Assembly (NCBI GenBank): GCA_965220105.1
Contig: OZ244811.1
Location: 3,968,001 to 4,032,000, forward strand
From: Bin87 sp965220105
GTDB taxonomy: Bacteria; Chloroflexota; Dehalococcoidia; Lucifugimonadales; UBA3495
DNA: 64,000 nt
Reading direction: 5' to 3'
A program made the position numbers and the translations under genes. Below are positions 14,136 to 23,168 of this stretch, piece after piece. How positions within the stretch are numbered: the first letter of the stretch is position 1; each line of letters starts with the position of its first letter. The notes under the pieces are model-generated. The model was not told where the DNA came from. It saw only the letters and a list, made by a program, of their open reading frames with translations, and did no database searches.

Positions 14136-14743
14136 CGCAACTGACTCCTAATAGGTTCGCCATAATCCGGTGGTCGGCTTCTAGCCGATGGGAATACCAA
14201 ATTTGTATGGTGAACGTACGCATTTGGTGGGAAGGGCGGTGAAACCCTGGGGGCGGCGCGGTACGCGGATTTGGTAGTCTAAATTAAATATTCCCTGCGT
14301 AAACTTACTACACCCCCCGTATCGGGCGTCAATATAAAAATCGACCAATTTTGGCTGATTATTAATTAATTATCGAAAATCATGCCGTTCTGCCGCCTAG
14401 CCGCTGGTTATAGGCTAATCTTAGGTCTTTGGGTACCTCCCGATACCGCTCGGCTGACCGTGGGTGCAAATGATGATTTTGCCGTGCCGCCGGCACAGTC
14501 GCCCCCGCGCCAATCCTGTGAATAGGGGTGCCTAATGTGAGCCAGCCCAGCGCGGCCAGTCCAATCAATCTGTTGCGGTTGCGCTGGCGCATGTACTGCG
14601 CCCTGGAGCCACCTTGCGTGGTGCGTGGCCGAAGGCCGGAGCCACCCGCGGCCCGGGGGCGTACGTGGTGGGGATCGGCCTGTTCGCGCTGCCGGGGGGC
14701 GGAGCCGAGCATGGGGCCGGTTCAACGTAGATTGTGCGGGCGT
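14136..14743. other. Intergenic region with an AT-rich island
   Basis: These 600 bases lie between the MBL hydrolase (its upstream side) and the end of gltX. Bases about 14278-14390 are strikingly AT-rich for this genome, including a run built on ATTAATTAATTA. The part from 14600 to 14720 is very GC-rich and carries the nonamer GGAGCCACC twice plus a GGCCGAAGGCC hairpin. Short open frames here lack ribosome sites and recognisable proteins. I see no RNA gene. Confidence 0.5.
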
Positions 14744-16213
14744 TTAGCCGGAGAGTCTGCTTGCGGCCAGGGCCAGGCGATGGAGCACCCGTTCCTGCCC
14801 CAGGACCTCCATCATATCGAACAGCGGAGGGGTGGCATCGCGGCCGGACATGGCCACACGCAGGGTTCCGAAGAATTGACGCCCGTTGAGTCCCAGGTCG
14901 CTACCCGTTGAACGGAGCAGTTCTTCCAGCGGTTGCGCCAGAAATTGGTCCGGCGAGACGAGAGCCAAGTCGGCGGAAGCCCGTTGCAGAGCCGCCAGGG
15001 CGCCGTCTGCATCCATGTTGCGTTGAATCAGCATCTGACCTTCATATTGAGGGCTCTCCTCGAAGAGATAGGAGAGCATATCCGGAGCGTCGGCCAGCGT
15101 TTTCAGGCGTTCTTGCACGAGGGGGATCAGGCGCAACAAGTAGTCCGGATCGACGGGCAACAAGTGGTCGGGAAATTCCTGCTGGAGGAACGGGAGAACG
15201 CGGGCTGCCAGGTCACGGGGTTCCATTTGCCGGATGTACACGCCGTTCATCCACTGGAGCTTGTCCAGGTCGAATATGGCGGCGGGCTTGCTTACCCTAT
15301 CCAGGGTAAAATGCTCCCGGATGGCGTCCACCGACATGACGTCGGTTTCGCCGTCCAGGGACCAGCCCAGGAGCGCCATGAAGTTGATGAGAGCTTCTGG
15401 CGTGTAGCCATCGTCCCGGTATTCCATCAGGGACGTTGCGCCGTGACGCTTGGACAACTTGGCCCGGTCCGACCCCAGGATCATGGGCAGGTGACCGAAT
15501 TGTGGCATGGGCAGGCCCAGCGCGCGGTAGAGCTGCACGTGGCGAGGTGTGCTGGGCAGCCATTCCTCGGCGCGCAGCACGTGGCTGATCTGCATGGCGT
15601 GGTCGTCCACCACTACCGCCATGTGGTACGTGGGAAACCCGTCGGTTTTGACCAGGACAAAATCGTCGGTGAGGTCGTTCTGCCATTCCACGTGGCCGCG
15701 GATGGCGTCGTCCACCGAGGTTACGCCGGATTGGGGCATGGCGAAGCGCAGGACCGAGGTGGCGCCGGAACTCTCTTGCTCCCGGCGCGCGGCGTCGGAC
15801 AAAAAGCGGCAATGACCATCGTAGCCCTGGCGCTGCTTGTTGCGGGCTTGCTCCTTGCGTAAATCGGCTACCCGCTCGGGTGAGCAGTAGCAACGGTAGG
15901 CCTCGCCGGAGGCGATGAGCTGCTCGGCGGCGGCGTGGTAGCGCTCCAGGCGTTGCGACTGAAAGTACGGCCCGAACTCGCCGCCGACCCGGGGCCCTTC
16001 GTCCCAGTCGATACCCAGCCATTCGAGGCCGTTGAGGATGTTGTCCACCGAGCCCTCGGTGATGCGGCCCTGGTCGGTGTCCTCGACGCGCACCACGAAC
16101 CGGCCCTCGTTGCGGCGAGCGAAAAGCCAGTTGAACATGGCGGTGCGAATGTTCCCGATGTGGGGGTCACCCGTGGGGCTGGGTGCGTAGCGGACGCGGA
16201 CGGAATCGGTCAC
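14744..16213 (-). CDS. gltX: Glutamyl-tRNA synthetase
   Basis: It charges tRNA-Glu. This is a class I synthetase with an N-terminal YAPSPTGDPHIGN (HIGH-type, residues about 10-21), a CYCSPE zinc-like segment near 115, and KLSKRHG (KMSKS-type) from Lys252. Length of about 489 residues is normal for bacterial GluRS. I chose the GTG at 16213 because AGGAGGG (16219-16225) sits 6 bases upstream; the ATG at 16231 would place that ribosome site inside the coding region. glnS lies directly upstream on the same strand (57 bases), so the pair may be one unit. With GlnRS encoded next door, this GluRS need not be the non-discriminating form. Confidence 0.96.
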   Translation of the reverse strand: MTDSVRVRYAPSPTGDPHIGNIRTAMFNWLFARRNEGRFVVRVEDTDQGRITEGSVDNILNGLEWLGIDWDEGPRVGGEFGPYFQSQRLERYHAAAEQLIASGEAYRCYCSPERVADLRKEQARNKQRQGYDGHCRFLSDAARREQESSGATSVLRFAMPQSGVTSVDDAIRGHVEWQNDLTDDFVLVKTDGFPTYHMAVVVDDHAMQISHVLRAEEWLPSTPRHVQLYRALGLPMPQFGHLPMILGSDRAKLSKRHGATSLMEYRDDGYTPEALINFMALLGWSLDGETDVMSVDAIREHFTLDRVSKPAAIFDLDKLQWMNGVYIRQMEPRDLAARVLPFLQQEFPDHLLPVDPDYLLRLIPLVQERLKTLADAPDMLSYLFEESPQYEGQMLIQRNMDADGALAALQRASADLALVSPDQFLAQPLEELLRSTGSDLGLNGRQFFGTLRVAMSGRDATPPLFDMMEVLGQERVLHRLALAASRLSG

Positions 16214-16270
16214 GTTTTCCCTCCTCAACATGATGGCGCCGTGGGCAATGCGGCCCGGCGAAGCGGTTTT

Positions 16271-17965
16271 CTACTGAGCCTCCTGGCGGCTGATGCGGGC
16301 CCAACTATCGCGCAGGGTCACGGTGCGGTTGAATACGGGACTCCTGGGTTGGGAGTCCGCGATGTCGGCGCAGAAATAGCCCAGCCGCTCGAACTGGTAA
16401 CGGTCGCCGGGTTGAGCTTCGACCAGGGCAGGTTCGGCCATGGCAGTTATCACGGCCAACGACTCAGGGCTGATGAGGTCGGTGAAGTCCCGGTTGCCGT
16501 CGGCGGCGGCGCTGGCCGGCGCGGGGTCGGTGAACAGGTTTTCGTAGAGTCGCACCTCCACGGGCGCGGCGTGGGCAGCTGAGACCCAATGAATTGTCCC
16601 ACGCACCCGTCGTCCATCCGGAGCGTTGCCGCCGCGACTTTCGGGATCCCAGGTGCAGCGAATTTCAAGGATGTTGCCGTCGGTGTCCTTCACCACGTCG
16701 GTACAGGTGATAAGGCAGGTGTAACGGAGGCGCACCTCGCGCCCAGGAGCCAAACGAAAGAACCGGCGGGGCGGGTCTTCCATGAAATCGTCCCGTTCTA
16801 TGTACAGCTCCCGGCTGAATGGAACCCTGCGGACGCCCATGGTTGCATCTTCCGGGTTGTTCACCGCTGCGAAGAACTCGGTCTGTCCTTCGGGGTAGTT
16901 GGTGATGACCACCTTGAGCGGATCCAGTACCGCCATGCGCCGGGGCGCTCTGATGTTCAGGTCTTCGCGCAGGCAGTGCTCCAGCAGCGCCAGCTCGGTG
17001 ACGGTGTTGCGTCTGGCCACGCCGACGCGCTCGCACATATCGCGAATGGCTTCGGGAGTGTATCCGCGGCGGCGCAGCGCGCTGAGGGTGGGCATCCGGG
17101 GATCGTCCCAACCCGCGACATGGGACTCTTCCACGAGCCGGCGCAGCAAGCGTTTGCTCATCACCGTGTGGGTCAGATTCAGGCGGGCGAATTCGATCTG
17201 GCGGCTGCGATAGATATCGAGCACTTCCTGGCACCAGTCGTACAGGGGCCGGTGGTCTTCGAACTCCAGGGTACACAGCGAGTGGGTGATGCCCTCAATG
17301 GAGTCGGACAGGGAGTGGGCATAGTCGTACATGGGGTAGATGCACCAGTCGTTGCCGGTGCGGTGGTGCTCGGCGTGACGGATGCGGTAGAGCACCGGGT
17401 CGCGCATGTTGACGTTGGGGGATGCCATGTCGATGCGGGCGCGGAGCACGTGGGCGCCGTCGGGGAACTCGCCGGCCCGCATACGGCGGAAAAGATCCAG
17501 GTTTTCTTCGACCGGGCGGTTGCGGTAGGGGCTCTCCTGGCCCGCCTCGGTGAGCGTGCCGCGGTATTCCCGGGTTTCGTCGGCGGTCAGGCTGTCGACG
17601 TAGGCGTTGCCGTCAAGAATCAGTTGTTCGGCAAACTGGTAGAGCTGCTCAAAGTAGTCGGAGGCGTAGTAAAGGTGCTGACCCCAGTCGAACCCCAACC
17701 AGCGCACGTCCTCCAGGATGGACTCGACGTATTCGATGTCCTCACGGGTGGGGTTGGTGTCGTCGAAACGCATGTGGCAGCGGGCGCCATCGAACTGCTC
17801 ACCTACGCCGAAATTCAGGCAGATGGACTTGGCGTGGCCGATGTGGAGGTAGCCGTTGGGTTCCGGAGGGAACCGCGTGATGACCCGACCATCGTAGGTC
17901 CCCTGGGCCAAATCCTCGTTGATAATGCTGCGGATGAAATCGGCGGGCGTGTGTTCGGTGCTCAT
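16271..17965 (-). CDS. glnS: Glutaminyl-tRNA synthetase
   Basis: It directly charges tRNA-Gln with glutamine. This class I enzyme has PPEPNGYLHIGHAKS (HIGH at 41-44) and VMSKR (Met269), the GlnRS-type spacing, and the two C-terminal beta-barrel anticodon-binding domains. At 564 residues it matches bacterial GlnRS (about 555). LRARIDM and YDYAHSLSDSIEGITHSLCTLEFEDHRPLYDW are typical GlnRS blocks rather than GluRS blocks. No YqeY or GatB-like C-terminal extension is seen. No Shine-Dalgarno precedes the ATG. A perfect TATAAT on the minus strand (18022-18027) lies about 57 bases upstream without a good -35. Confidence 0.96.
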   Translation of the reverse strand: MSTEHTPADFIRSIINEDLAQGTYDGRVITRFPPEPNGYLHIGHAKSICLNFGVGEQFDGARCHMRFDDTNPTREDIEYVESILEDVRWLGFDWGQHLYYASDYFEQLYQFAEQLILDGNAYVDSLTADETREYRGTLTEAGQESPYRNRPVEENLDLFRRMRAGEFPDGAHVLRARIDMASPNVNMRDPVLYRIRHAEHHRTGNDWCIYPMYDYAHSLSDSIEGITHSLCTLEFEDHRPLYDWCQEVLDIYRSRQIEFARLNLTHTVMSKRLLRRLVEESHVAGWDDPRMPTLSALRRRGYTPEAIRDMCERVGVARRNTVTELALLEHCLREDLNIRAPRRMAVLDPLKVVITNYPEGQTEFFAAVNNPEDATMGVRRVPFSRELYIERDDFMEDPPRRFFRLAPGREVRLRYTCLITCTDVVKDTDGNILEIRCTWDPESRGGNAPDGRRVRGTIHWVSAAHAAPVEVRLYENLFTDPAPASAAADGNRDFTDLISPESLAVITAMAEPALVEAQPGDRYQFERLGYFCADIADSQPRSPVFNRTVTLRDSWARISRQEAQ

Positions 17966-18053
17966 AATTTTCGTGGCCCAATTTGCTGTTTTGCGTAGAG
18001 GTCGAAGAGTAGGCAGGGTAAATTATATCTTGAAAATACCGATGATGAGTAAT

Positions 18054-18998
18054 TCAAAGGACAGGCCCCGAGCCTTTTCGCAGCGTGGCCAGGGCCCCCG
18101 CCACGTCGGCGGGTAGGGGCGATGTGAACTCCGACCAACGGCCGGTAGCAGGGTGGGCAAACGCCAGCCGGACCGCGTGAAGGGCCTGTCTGCCAATGAT
18201 GTCGCTGGGCCGCCCGTACACGGGGTCGCCCAGGATTGGGAACCGGTGATGGGCCAGGTGCACCCGGATCTGGTGCGTCCGGCCGGTTTCGAGGGAGATG
18301 CTCAGGAGGGTGTGGCCGTCCAGGGATTCGGCGGTGCGGTAGTGGGTCCGGGCGGCGCGGCCATCCTCCACCACTGCCATGCGCTGTCGATGGTAGGGGT
18401 GACGGGAGATCGGTGCGTCGATGGTGTCCGATTGCGGCGTCACGACGCCCACCGCGATGGCGTGATATTCCTTTGCCACGGTGCGATCTCTCAGCTGCTC
18501 CGTCAGCCGCTGGTGGGCCAGCTGGTTCTTGGCGACGACCATCAGACCCGACGTACCCAGGTCCAGGCGGTGCACGATTCCGGGCCTGATCTCGCCGCCC
18601 ACTCCGCGGATATCCGGGCAGCGGGCCAGCAGCGCGTTGACCAGCGTCCCATCGGGATGGCCCGGGCCGGGATGGACGGGCAGGCCGGCGGGTTTATCGA
18701 CCACGACGATGTCCGCATCCTCGAATATCACATCCAGGGGAATGTCCTGGGCCGGCAGGTCGGTGAGAGATTGGGCCGGTGGAACGGTTACCACGATAAG
18801 GTCGCCGGACCGCACCCGTTGGGCCGGTCGGACAGGCTGTCCGTTGAGGGTCACGTGGCCGGCCAGGACCAGAGACTGCAAGCGGCTGCGCGACAGACCG
18901 GTGTCGGCCAGCACGGGCCGGCCGGCCAACCAGGCGTCGAGACGCCCGGCGGATGGGTCGACGACGACGAATTCGTGGCGCTCCGCATGTGTCGTCAT
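18054..18998 (-). CDS. rluD: Pseudouridine synthase, RluD family
   Basis: It isomerises uridine to pseudouridine in 23S rRNA. An N-terminal S4 RNA-binding domain (LDAWLAG...LSRSRLQSLVLAGHVTLNG, residues 20-53) is followed by the RluA/RluD catalytic domain with HRLDLGTSG (143-151; catalytic Asp146) and the RTHQIRVHLA block. The start ATG at 18998 follows the lspA stop by 2 bases, a pairing of lspA with an RluD-type gene seen in many bacteria. A longer upstream frame overlaps lspA and is not needed. Specificity for positions 1911/1915/1917 is inferred from the family and not proven. Confidence 0.93.
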   Translation of the reverse strand: MTTHAERHEFVVVDPSAGRLDAWLAGRPVLADTGLSRSRLQSLVLAGHVTLNGQPVRPAQRVRSGDLIVVTVPPAQSLTDLPAQDIPLDVIFEDADIVVVDKPAGLPVHPGPGHPDGTLVNALLARCPDIRGVGGEIRPGIVHRLDLGTSGLMVVAKNQLAHQRLTEQLRDRTVAKEYHAIAVGVVTPQSDTIDAPISRHPYHRQRMAVVEDGRAARTHYRTAESLDGHTLLSISLETGRTHQIRVHLAHHRFPILGDPVYGRPSDIIGRQALHAVRLAFAHPATGRWSEFTSPLPADVAGALATLRKGSGPVL

Positions 18999-19000
18999 GG

Positions 19001-19621
19001 TCAATGGAACTGTTCCCGGTGCGGCAGGATGCGTTCTCGGGCGCCACAATCGGCGCAGCGGGCGCCGTTGGGCAAGGCAATCATCAGGCCGTCGCACACG
19101 GGGCAATCCGTCGGGGCTGCGCGGGTGTCGTCGGCTGCCGTCGCCAGACTATCCCGCCGGGTGAGCAGCAGCCATCCCATCAGGAACAGCCCGGTGACGA
19201 TGGCGGAATCGGCCAGGTTGAACACCGGCCAGGGTCCGATGTCGATGAAATCGGTGACGTGACCGAGGATGATGCGGTCGAGCAGGTTGCCGGCGGCGCC
19301 ACCGAGCATCAGCGAGATGCTGGCGCGCATGAGCAGTCCGGGTCGGTCCTGGCTGCCGTAGATGAACCCCAACACGATGATGCCAATGACGGATACAAAC
19401 AGGAGCACCAGGTTTTGATCCTGGAACAGGCCGAAAGCGCTGCCGGTGTTGTGGACGTGGGTGAACCGGAAGAAACCGGCAAAGGGCCAGGATTGGTGCC
19501 AGGCCAGGGTTTCCCGGACGACGAACTTGGTCAGTTGGTCGAGGGCCAGTACCAGGGCCGCCAGTTGCAGCAGGTTCCAGTCGCGGTAGACCGGCCGGCG
19601 TCGGCGGGCGGCTTTCAACAT
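19001..19621 (-). CDS. lspA: Lipoprotein signal peptidase II with C-terminal zinc ribbon
   Basis: This is a membrane aspartyl protease that cleaves prolipoproteins after lipidation. Four hydrophobic segments lie between residues 16 and 155. Conserved blocks are NTGSAFG (58-64), GNLLDR (111-116), VTDFID (catalytic Asp124) and NLADS (catalytic Asp138). Beyond the usual end at about 160, an extra tail carries Cys173-x2-Cys176 and Cys189-x2-Cys192, a zinc ribbon that ordinary LspA lacks. The gene lies between an alpha/beta hydrolase (24 bases upstream) and rluD (2 bases downstream). A clear ribosome site before the ATG is lacking. The window's DctP-type lipoprotein would be a substrate. Confidence 0.94.
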   Translation of the reverse strand: MLKAARRRRPVYRDWNLLQLAALVLALDQLTKFVVRETLAWHQSWPFAGFFRFTHVHNTGSAFGLFQDQNLVLLFVSVIGIIVLGFIYGSQDRPGLLMRASISLMLGGAAGNLLDRIILGHVTDFIDIGPWPVFNLADSAIVTGLFLMGWLLLTRRDSLATAADDTRAAPTDCPVCDGLMIALPNGARCADCGARERILPHREQFH

Positions 19622-19645
19622 CGCGGGAGGATTAAAGCGGGAGGG

Positions 19646-20284
19646 TTAGAGCAGATGATCGCGGAAGAATTGCACCACGCAGGCCGCCATCTGGCCTTCC
19701 TGGCCGACCCAGAAGTGGTCGGCGCCCGGGATGACGTGGTAATCCGTCGGCGGGTCGAACCTGGCCAGCTGTTCGTCAACGCCTTCCGAGTTCACCAGGC
19801 GGTCGCGGCCACCCGTGATAATCATGCGGGGGGTTTTGTCGGTTTGCAGCGGGCTGTCGGTGATGGCCTCCAGGGACGGAGCGACGAGGGCGATGGCCCG
19901 GGGTTTCTTGTACAGTTGCTTGTGGATGCAGATGACCCGGGTGCTGAAGGAATACCCACCCAACCCGATCCGGTCGTCCATCACGTCGGGCAGCGCGCCC
20001 AGGAAGTCCATGGCCATCAGGGCTTCTTCGTATTCTTTTTCGCCCTCGGTGTGGACGCCTTCGCTGTTGCCCACGCCGCGGAAGTTAAAGCGCAGCGAGG
20101 CAATGCCGGCGTCGGCAAGGCCGAAGGTAACGGCGACCACGACGTTGTTGTCCATGCTGCCGCCGTGGAGCGGATGGGGGTGACACATGACCACGCCCGG
20201 GAAAGGGCCTTCGCCATCCGGAAGGGCCATGATGCCCTCGAATTTCATTCCCTTGGCATTGAAGCTAACCGCACTCTGTCGCAT
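19646..20284 (-). CDS. Alpha/beta hydrolase (dienelactone-hydrolase-like)
   Basis: This 212-residue serine hydrolase has HPHPLHGGSMDNNVV near residue 35 and LRFNFRGVGNSEG near 65, typical of the small alpha/beta hydrolase group with an oxyanion HPHP loop. The nucleophile motif reads GGYSFST, GxSxS rather than GxSxG. The acid is in GGRDRLV and the His in GADHFW. The ATG at 20284 has GGGAGG 8 bases upstream. The frame stays open far upstream, but that is antisense to ltaE. It heads the lspA-rluD run on the minus strand. Substrate unknown. Confidence 0.88.
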   Translation of the reverse strand: MRQSAVSFNAKGMKFEGIMALPDGEGPFPGVVMCHPHPLHGGSMDNNVVVAVTFGLADAGIASLRFNFRGVGNSEGVHTEGEKEYEEALMAMDFLGALPDVMDDRIGLGGYSFSTRVICIHKQLYKKPRAIALVAPSLEAITDSPLQTDKTPRMIITGGRDRLVNSEGVDEQLARFDPPTDYHVIPGADHFWVGQEGQMAACVVQFFRDHLL

Positions 20285-20482
20285 AGTTGTTGCCTCCCGT
20301 GGGCGCGATACTGCCAATCCTGTAGGTGACACTATAGCAGGTTTCGCCGGACGGCGACCCGACCGCGTTGCGGCCCGTCCGGGAGACGAAGTATCTGCAA
20401 ATCGGTAGAGCCCACCAGTGGTTAGTGCTAGAATGATGCCATTCTCTGCCCGCCGGCGGCTGATACCAAACTCGGAGGCACC

Positions 20483-21541
20483 ATGGCTTTGATTGACCTG
20501 CGTAGCGATACCGTTACCCACCCCACCGACGAGATGCGTCGGGCGATGGGCGCCGCCGAAGTCGGCGACGACGTATTCGGGGAGGACCCGACCATCAACG
20601 CCCTGCAGGAACGGGCCGCCGAGCTGATGGGCCAGGAAGCCGGCCTGTTGACCGCCAGCGGCACCATGAGCAATCTGATTGCAGCGTTGGCCTGGTGCAG
20701 CCGCGGCGACGAGATGATTATGGGGCAGGAAGCCCACATGTTCTGGAACGAGTCGGCGGGACCCACCGCCCTGGCCGGCGCACAAATCCGCCTGGTGCCC
20801 AACGATGCCAACGGACGCATCTCCGCGGAATCCGTGGCCGGCGCCATCCGCGACAGCTCCAACATCCACGTGCCGGCCACCACGCTGGTATGCTTGGAAA
20901 ACACCCACAACCGGTGCAGCGGCGGCATCATGACGCCCCAGGATACCCGGGAGGTGGTGGAGGTTGCCCACGCTGGCGGTGCTGCCGTGCACCTGGACGG
21001 GGCGCGCATTTTCAACGCGGCGGTGGCCCTTGAAGTGCCGGCCGCCGAGCTGACGCGGGACGTGGATGACGTGAGTTTCTGTCTGTCCAAGGCGCTGTCC
21101 TGCCCGGTGGGTTCGGTGCTGTGCGGTTCCGAGGAATTCATCGGGCGAGCGCGCAAGTGGCGCAAGATGGTCGGCGGCGGCATGCGGCAGGCCGGCATCC
21201 TGGCGGCGGCGGGCCTGGTGGCGCTGGATAGCATGGTGGAACGCCTGGCCGACGACCACGCCAACGCCCGGCGGCTGGCCGCGGGCCTGGCCAACATTGC
21301 CGGGCTGACCGTAGATCAGGACGCCATCCAGACCAACATCGTGATCTTTGAGGTTGACCGGGACCAGGTGGGCGATGCCCGGGACGTTATCGCCGCCCTG
21401 CGCGAGGATGGCGTGCTGGTGAGCCACAGCCGGGACCAGGCATTGCGAATGGTCACCCACCGCCATGTCACGTCGGCGGACGTGGACGAGGCGCTCACCA
21501 GGGTGAATGGCACCGTCCGACGGCTGGCCGCATCGGCGTAA
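20483..21541 (+). CDS. ltaE: Low-specificity L-threonine aldolase
   Basis: This PLP enzyme cleaves threonine and allo-threonine to glycine and acetaldehyde. It starts with IDLRSDTVTHPT, has EDPTINALQERAAELMG, the LENTHN motif, the HLDGARIFNA block with the PLP-binding Asp, and the Schiff-base lysine in FCLSKALSCPVGS. The 352-residue length is usual. GGAGG lies 6 bases before the ATG. It is divergent from the alpha/beta hydrolase with a 198-base spacer and is followed by an isochorismatase-like gene on the same strand. Some members act on other beta-hydroxy amino acids; specificity cannot be read from sequence. Confidence 0.94.
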   Translation: MALIDLRSDTVTHPTDEMRRAMGAAEVGDDVFGEDPTINALQERAAELMGQEAGLLTASGTMSNLIAALAWCSRGDEMIMGQEAHMFWNESAGPTALAGAQIRLVPNDANGRISAESVAGAIRDSSNIHVPATTLVCLENTHNRCSGGIMTPQDTREVVEVAHAGGAAVHLDGARIFNAAVALEVPAAELTRDVDDVSFCLSKALSCPVGSVLCGSEEFIGRARKWRKMVGGGMRQAGILAAAGLVALDSMVERLADDHANARRLAAGLANIAGLTVDQDAIQTNIVIFEVDRDQVGDARDVIAALREDGVLVSHSRDQALRMVTHRHVTSADVDEALTRVNGTVRRLAASA

Positions 21542-21580
21542 CCGGGTGGACTCCGCCCGATTGGGCGATGGGGGTTGACC

Positions 21581-22171
21581 ATGGCTGACTTCAGCATCGA
21601 CCGTAGTACGACCGCGTTGCTGATTGCGGATTTCTACGCCGAGGCGATGGGCAACCTGCCCCACGCCCTGGAGCGCGGGGTGGTGCAAAAAACGGCAGGG
21701 TTGCAGACCGCCGCCCGGGACGCCGGACTGATGGTGTGCTACTGCGCCACTGTCTTTCGACCCGGGTACCCGGAAATCAGCGAGCGCAACAAGACCTTCA
21801 GCGCCCGCAAGGCATCGGGGGCGCCGGCGGTCTTGGACCCGGTGTCGTTGATTCACCCGGACGTGCGTCCCCGGGACGGGGAGGTAGTGGTGGGCAAGCA
21901 CCGGGTCAACGCACTGTTCAGCACCGGTCTGGACGTAGCCCTCACCGGCAACAACATCGACACCATCATCCTGTTGGGCTACGCCACTAGCGGCGTCGTG
22001 TTGTCCACGACCCGCTACGCCTCCGACCGGGATTATCGACTATACATCGTGGCCGACTGTTGCGCCGACAGTGAACCGGACGTGCACGATTTCCTGATCG
22101 AGAGAATTTTGAGCCGCCAGGCCGATATCGTGACGGCTGAAGAAGCCATCGCGGCGATCGGGGCCCGCTAA
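21581..22171 (+). CDS. Isochorismatase-family hydrolase lacking the usual Cys
   Basis: This cysteine-hydrolase-fold protein has 196 residues. Asp17 (IADFYAE) and Lys106 (VVGKHRVNA) match the catalytic Asp and Lys. The nucleophile motif reads GYATSGVVLSTTR, where Val139 occupies the position of the catalytic Cys in N-carbamoylsarcosine amidase-type TSGC. A TSGVVLST variant is familiar to me from some uncharacterised members. It may therefore be a non-hydrolytic relative or use another mechanism. I prefer ATG 21581 over the upstream TTG 21575. It lies 39 bases after ltaE and probably shares its transcript. Confidence 0.82.
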   Translation: MADFSIDRSTTALLIADFYAEAMGNLPHALERGVVQKTAGLQTAARDAGLMVCYCATVFRPGYPEISERNKTFSARKASGAPAVLDPVSLIHPDVRPRDGEVVVGKHRVNALFSTGLDVALTGNNIDTIILLGYATSGVVLSTTRYASDRDYRLYIVADCCADSEPDVHDFLIERILSRQADIVTAEEAIAAIGAR

Positions 22172-22226
22172 CGCTCACCAACCAGGAAGCAACGGGTGAT
22201 GCTGAAACGGCGTGCGCTAATTTGAC

Positions 22227-23156
22227 ATGATGCGGCGTTCAGAATCGTCCGGAGCTGAGTTGAAGGTCGAAGTTGGCAGTGAACCCCTCTATCCCGGCGA
22301 CGCGGTAGAAGCCGAGGTTACGGTAACGCCCAATCGCCCGCTGCTGGTGTCTGAAGGTGTGGTGCGGTTGTCGCAGACCGAGCTATTGCGGGTGGATTCG
22401 GCCCGAGATGCCATGTCCCAAACCGCGATTGCCAGATTCCGGTCAGTCCGCCACCCCCTCGTGCCGGACAGCATCCACCATGTCTTCGCTGAGAACGCGA
22501 CACTGGAACCCGGGATTGCATACCGTTACCCGGTGCGGTTGCGGGTGCCGCTGTCCGCTCCACCCACCGTTAAGGGCAAACACGCCCGCATCACGTGGGA
22601 ACTGGCGGCGTCGGTGGAAACGCGGGCCGACTGGGTGCCCGGGGGCGATGGACTATTGGGTTCCCTGGCGCAGGTCCGCGCCGGCCACGACTCCCAGGAG
22701 CTGGTGGTGTTCGCCAGTCGTAACGCCGCAGCGCTGGGTGGGGAATCGTTGCCGGATCATCCCAACACCGCGCGTGAGCATCGGCGCGTTCGGTTGCAGC
22801 TGGACCTGGAAACTGGGCTGGTGTCCAACGGAGGGCAGATTGAAGGCAATTTGACCGTCCAGCCAAACCGGTCGTTTGGCGCACGAGAGATTCGCGTAGA
22901 GCTGTCGCGGTGGGAGCGCAGCGGCAACAAACAGGCGCGTGTCATCGAGGACAGACAGGTCCTGCAACGCCCCGGTGTCCTGGTGGGCGGCGAAACGACC
23001 GAGTGGGCGTTCAGGTTGACCGTGCCCGACCGGCTGATGCCTTCGACGCTCGCGCGACATACATTCGTCGGGTGGCAGGTGCGAGGTGTGGTGGCCCGCC
23101 GGCTGCTGCCGAACCTGAATGTCGCCCAGTTGATCCAAGTGTACACGTCGCCGTAG
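22227..23156 (+). CDS. Arrestin-like / Spo0M-like beta-sandwich protein
   Basis: This 309-residue soluble protein is built of two repeats of a beta-sandwich pattern. Each begins with a strand, then YPGD(A)VEAEVTVTPNR (residues 22-37) or NGGQIEGNLTVQPNR (about 200-214), matching arrestin N/C or Spo0M-like domains, in which a G-x-x-x-x-G-x-V-x-V pattern recurs. The first half also has VPLSAPPTVKGKHARITWEL, a typical polypeptide edge of arrestin folds. It has no signal peptide. No ribosome site is clear before the ATG. It converges with rarA 12 bases downstream. The role is unknown; arrestin-like bacterial proteins usually act as scaffolds. Confidence 0.65.
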   Translation: MMRRSESSGAELKVEVGSEPLYPGDAVEAEVTVTPNRPLLVSEGVVRLSQTELLRVDSARDAMSQTAIARFRSVRHPLVPDSIHHVFAENATLEPGIAYRYPVRLRVPLSAPPTVKGKHARITWELAASVETRADWVPGGDGLLGSLAQVRAGHDSQELVVFASRNAAALGGESLPDHPNTAREHRRVRLQLDLETGLVSNGGQIEGNLTVQPNRSFGAREIRVELSRWERSGNKQARVIEDRQVLQRPGVLVGGETTEWAFRLTVPDRLMPSTLARHTFVGWQVRGVVARRLLPNLNVAQLIQVYTSP

Positions 23157-23168
23157 CCGGCGCGGGCG

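Noticed and set aside
14380..14911. Short frames in the gap before gltX
   Set aside because: No ribosome site, no family resemblance, and partial overlap with gltX.
16589..17998. 469-codon plus-strand frame opposite glnS
   Set aside because: It is antisense to a well-conserved GlnRS and has no recognisable protein or ribosome site.
18153..19262. Plus-strand frames opposite rluD and lspA
   Set aside because: Both minus-strand proteins carry full catalytic motifs; the plus frames do not resemble any family.
19646..21901. 751-codon minus-strand frame
   Set aside because: Only the 212-residue hydrolase at its 3' end is credible; the rest is antisense to the clear threonine aldolase and isochorismatase-like genes. 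High GC keeps opposite frames open.
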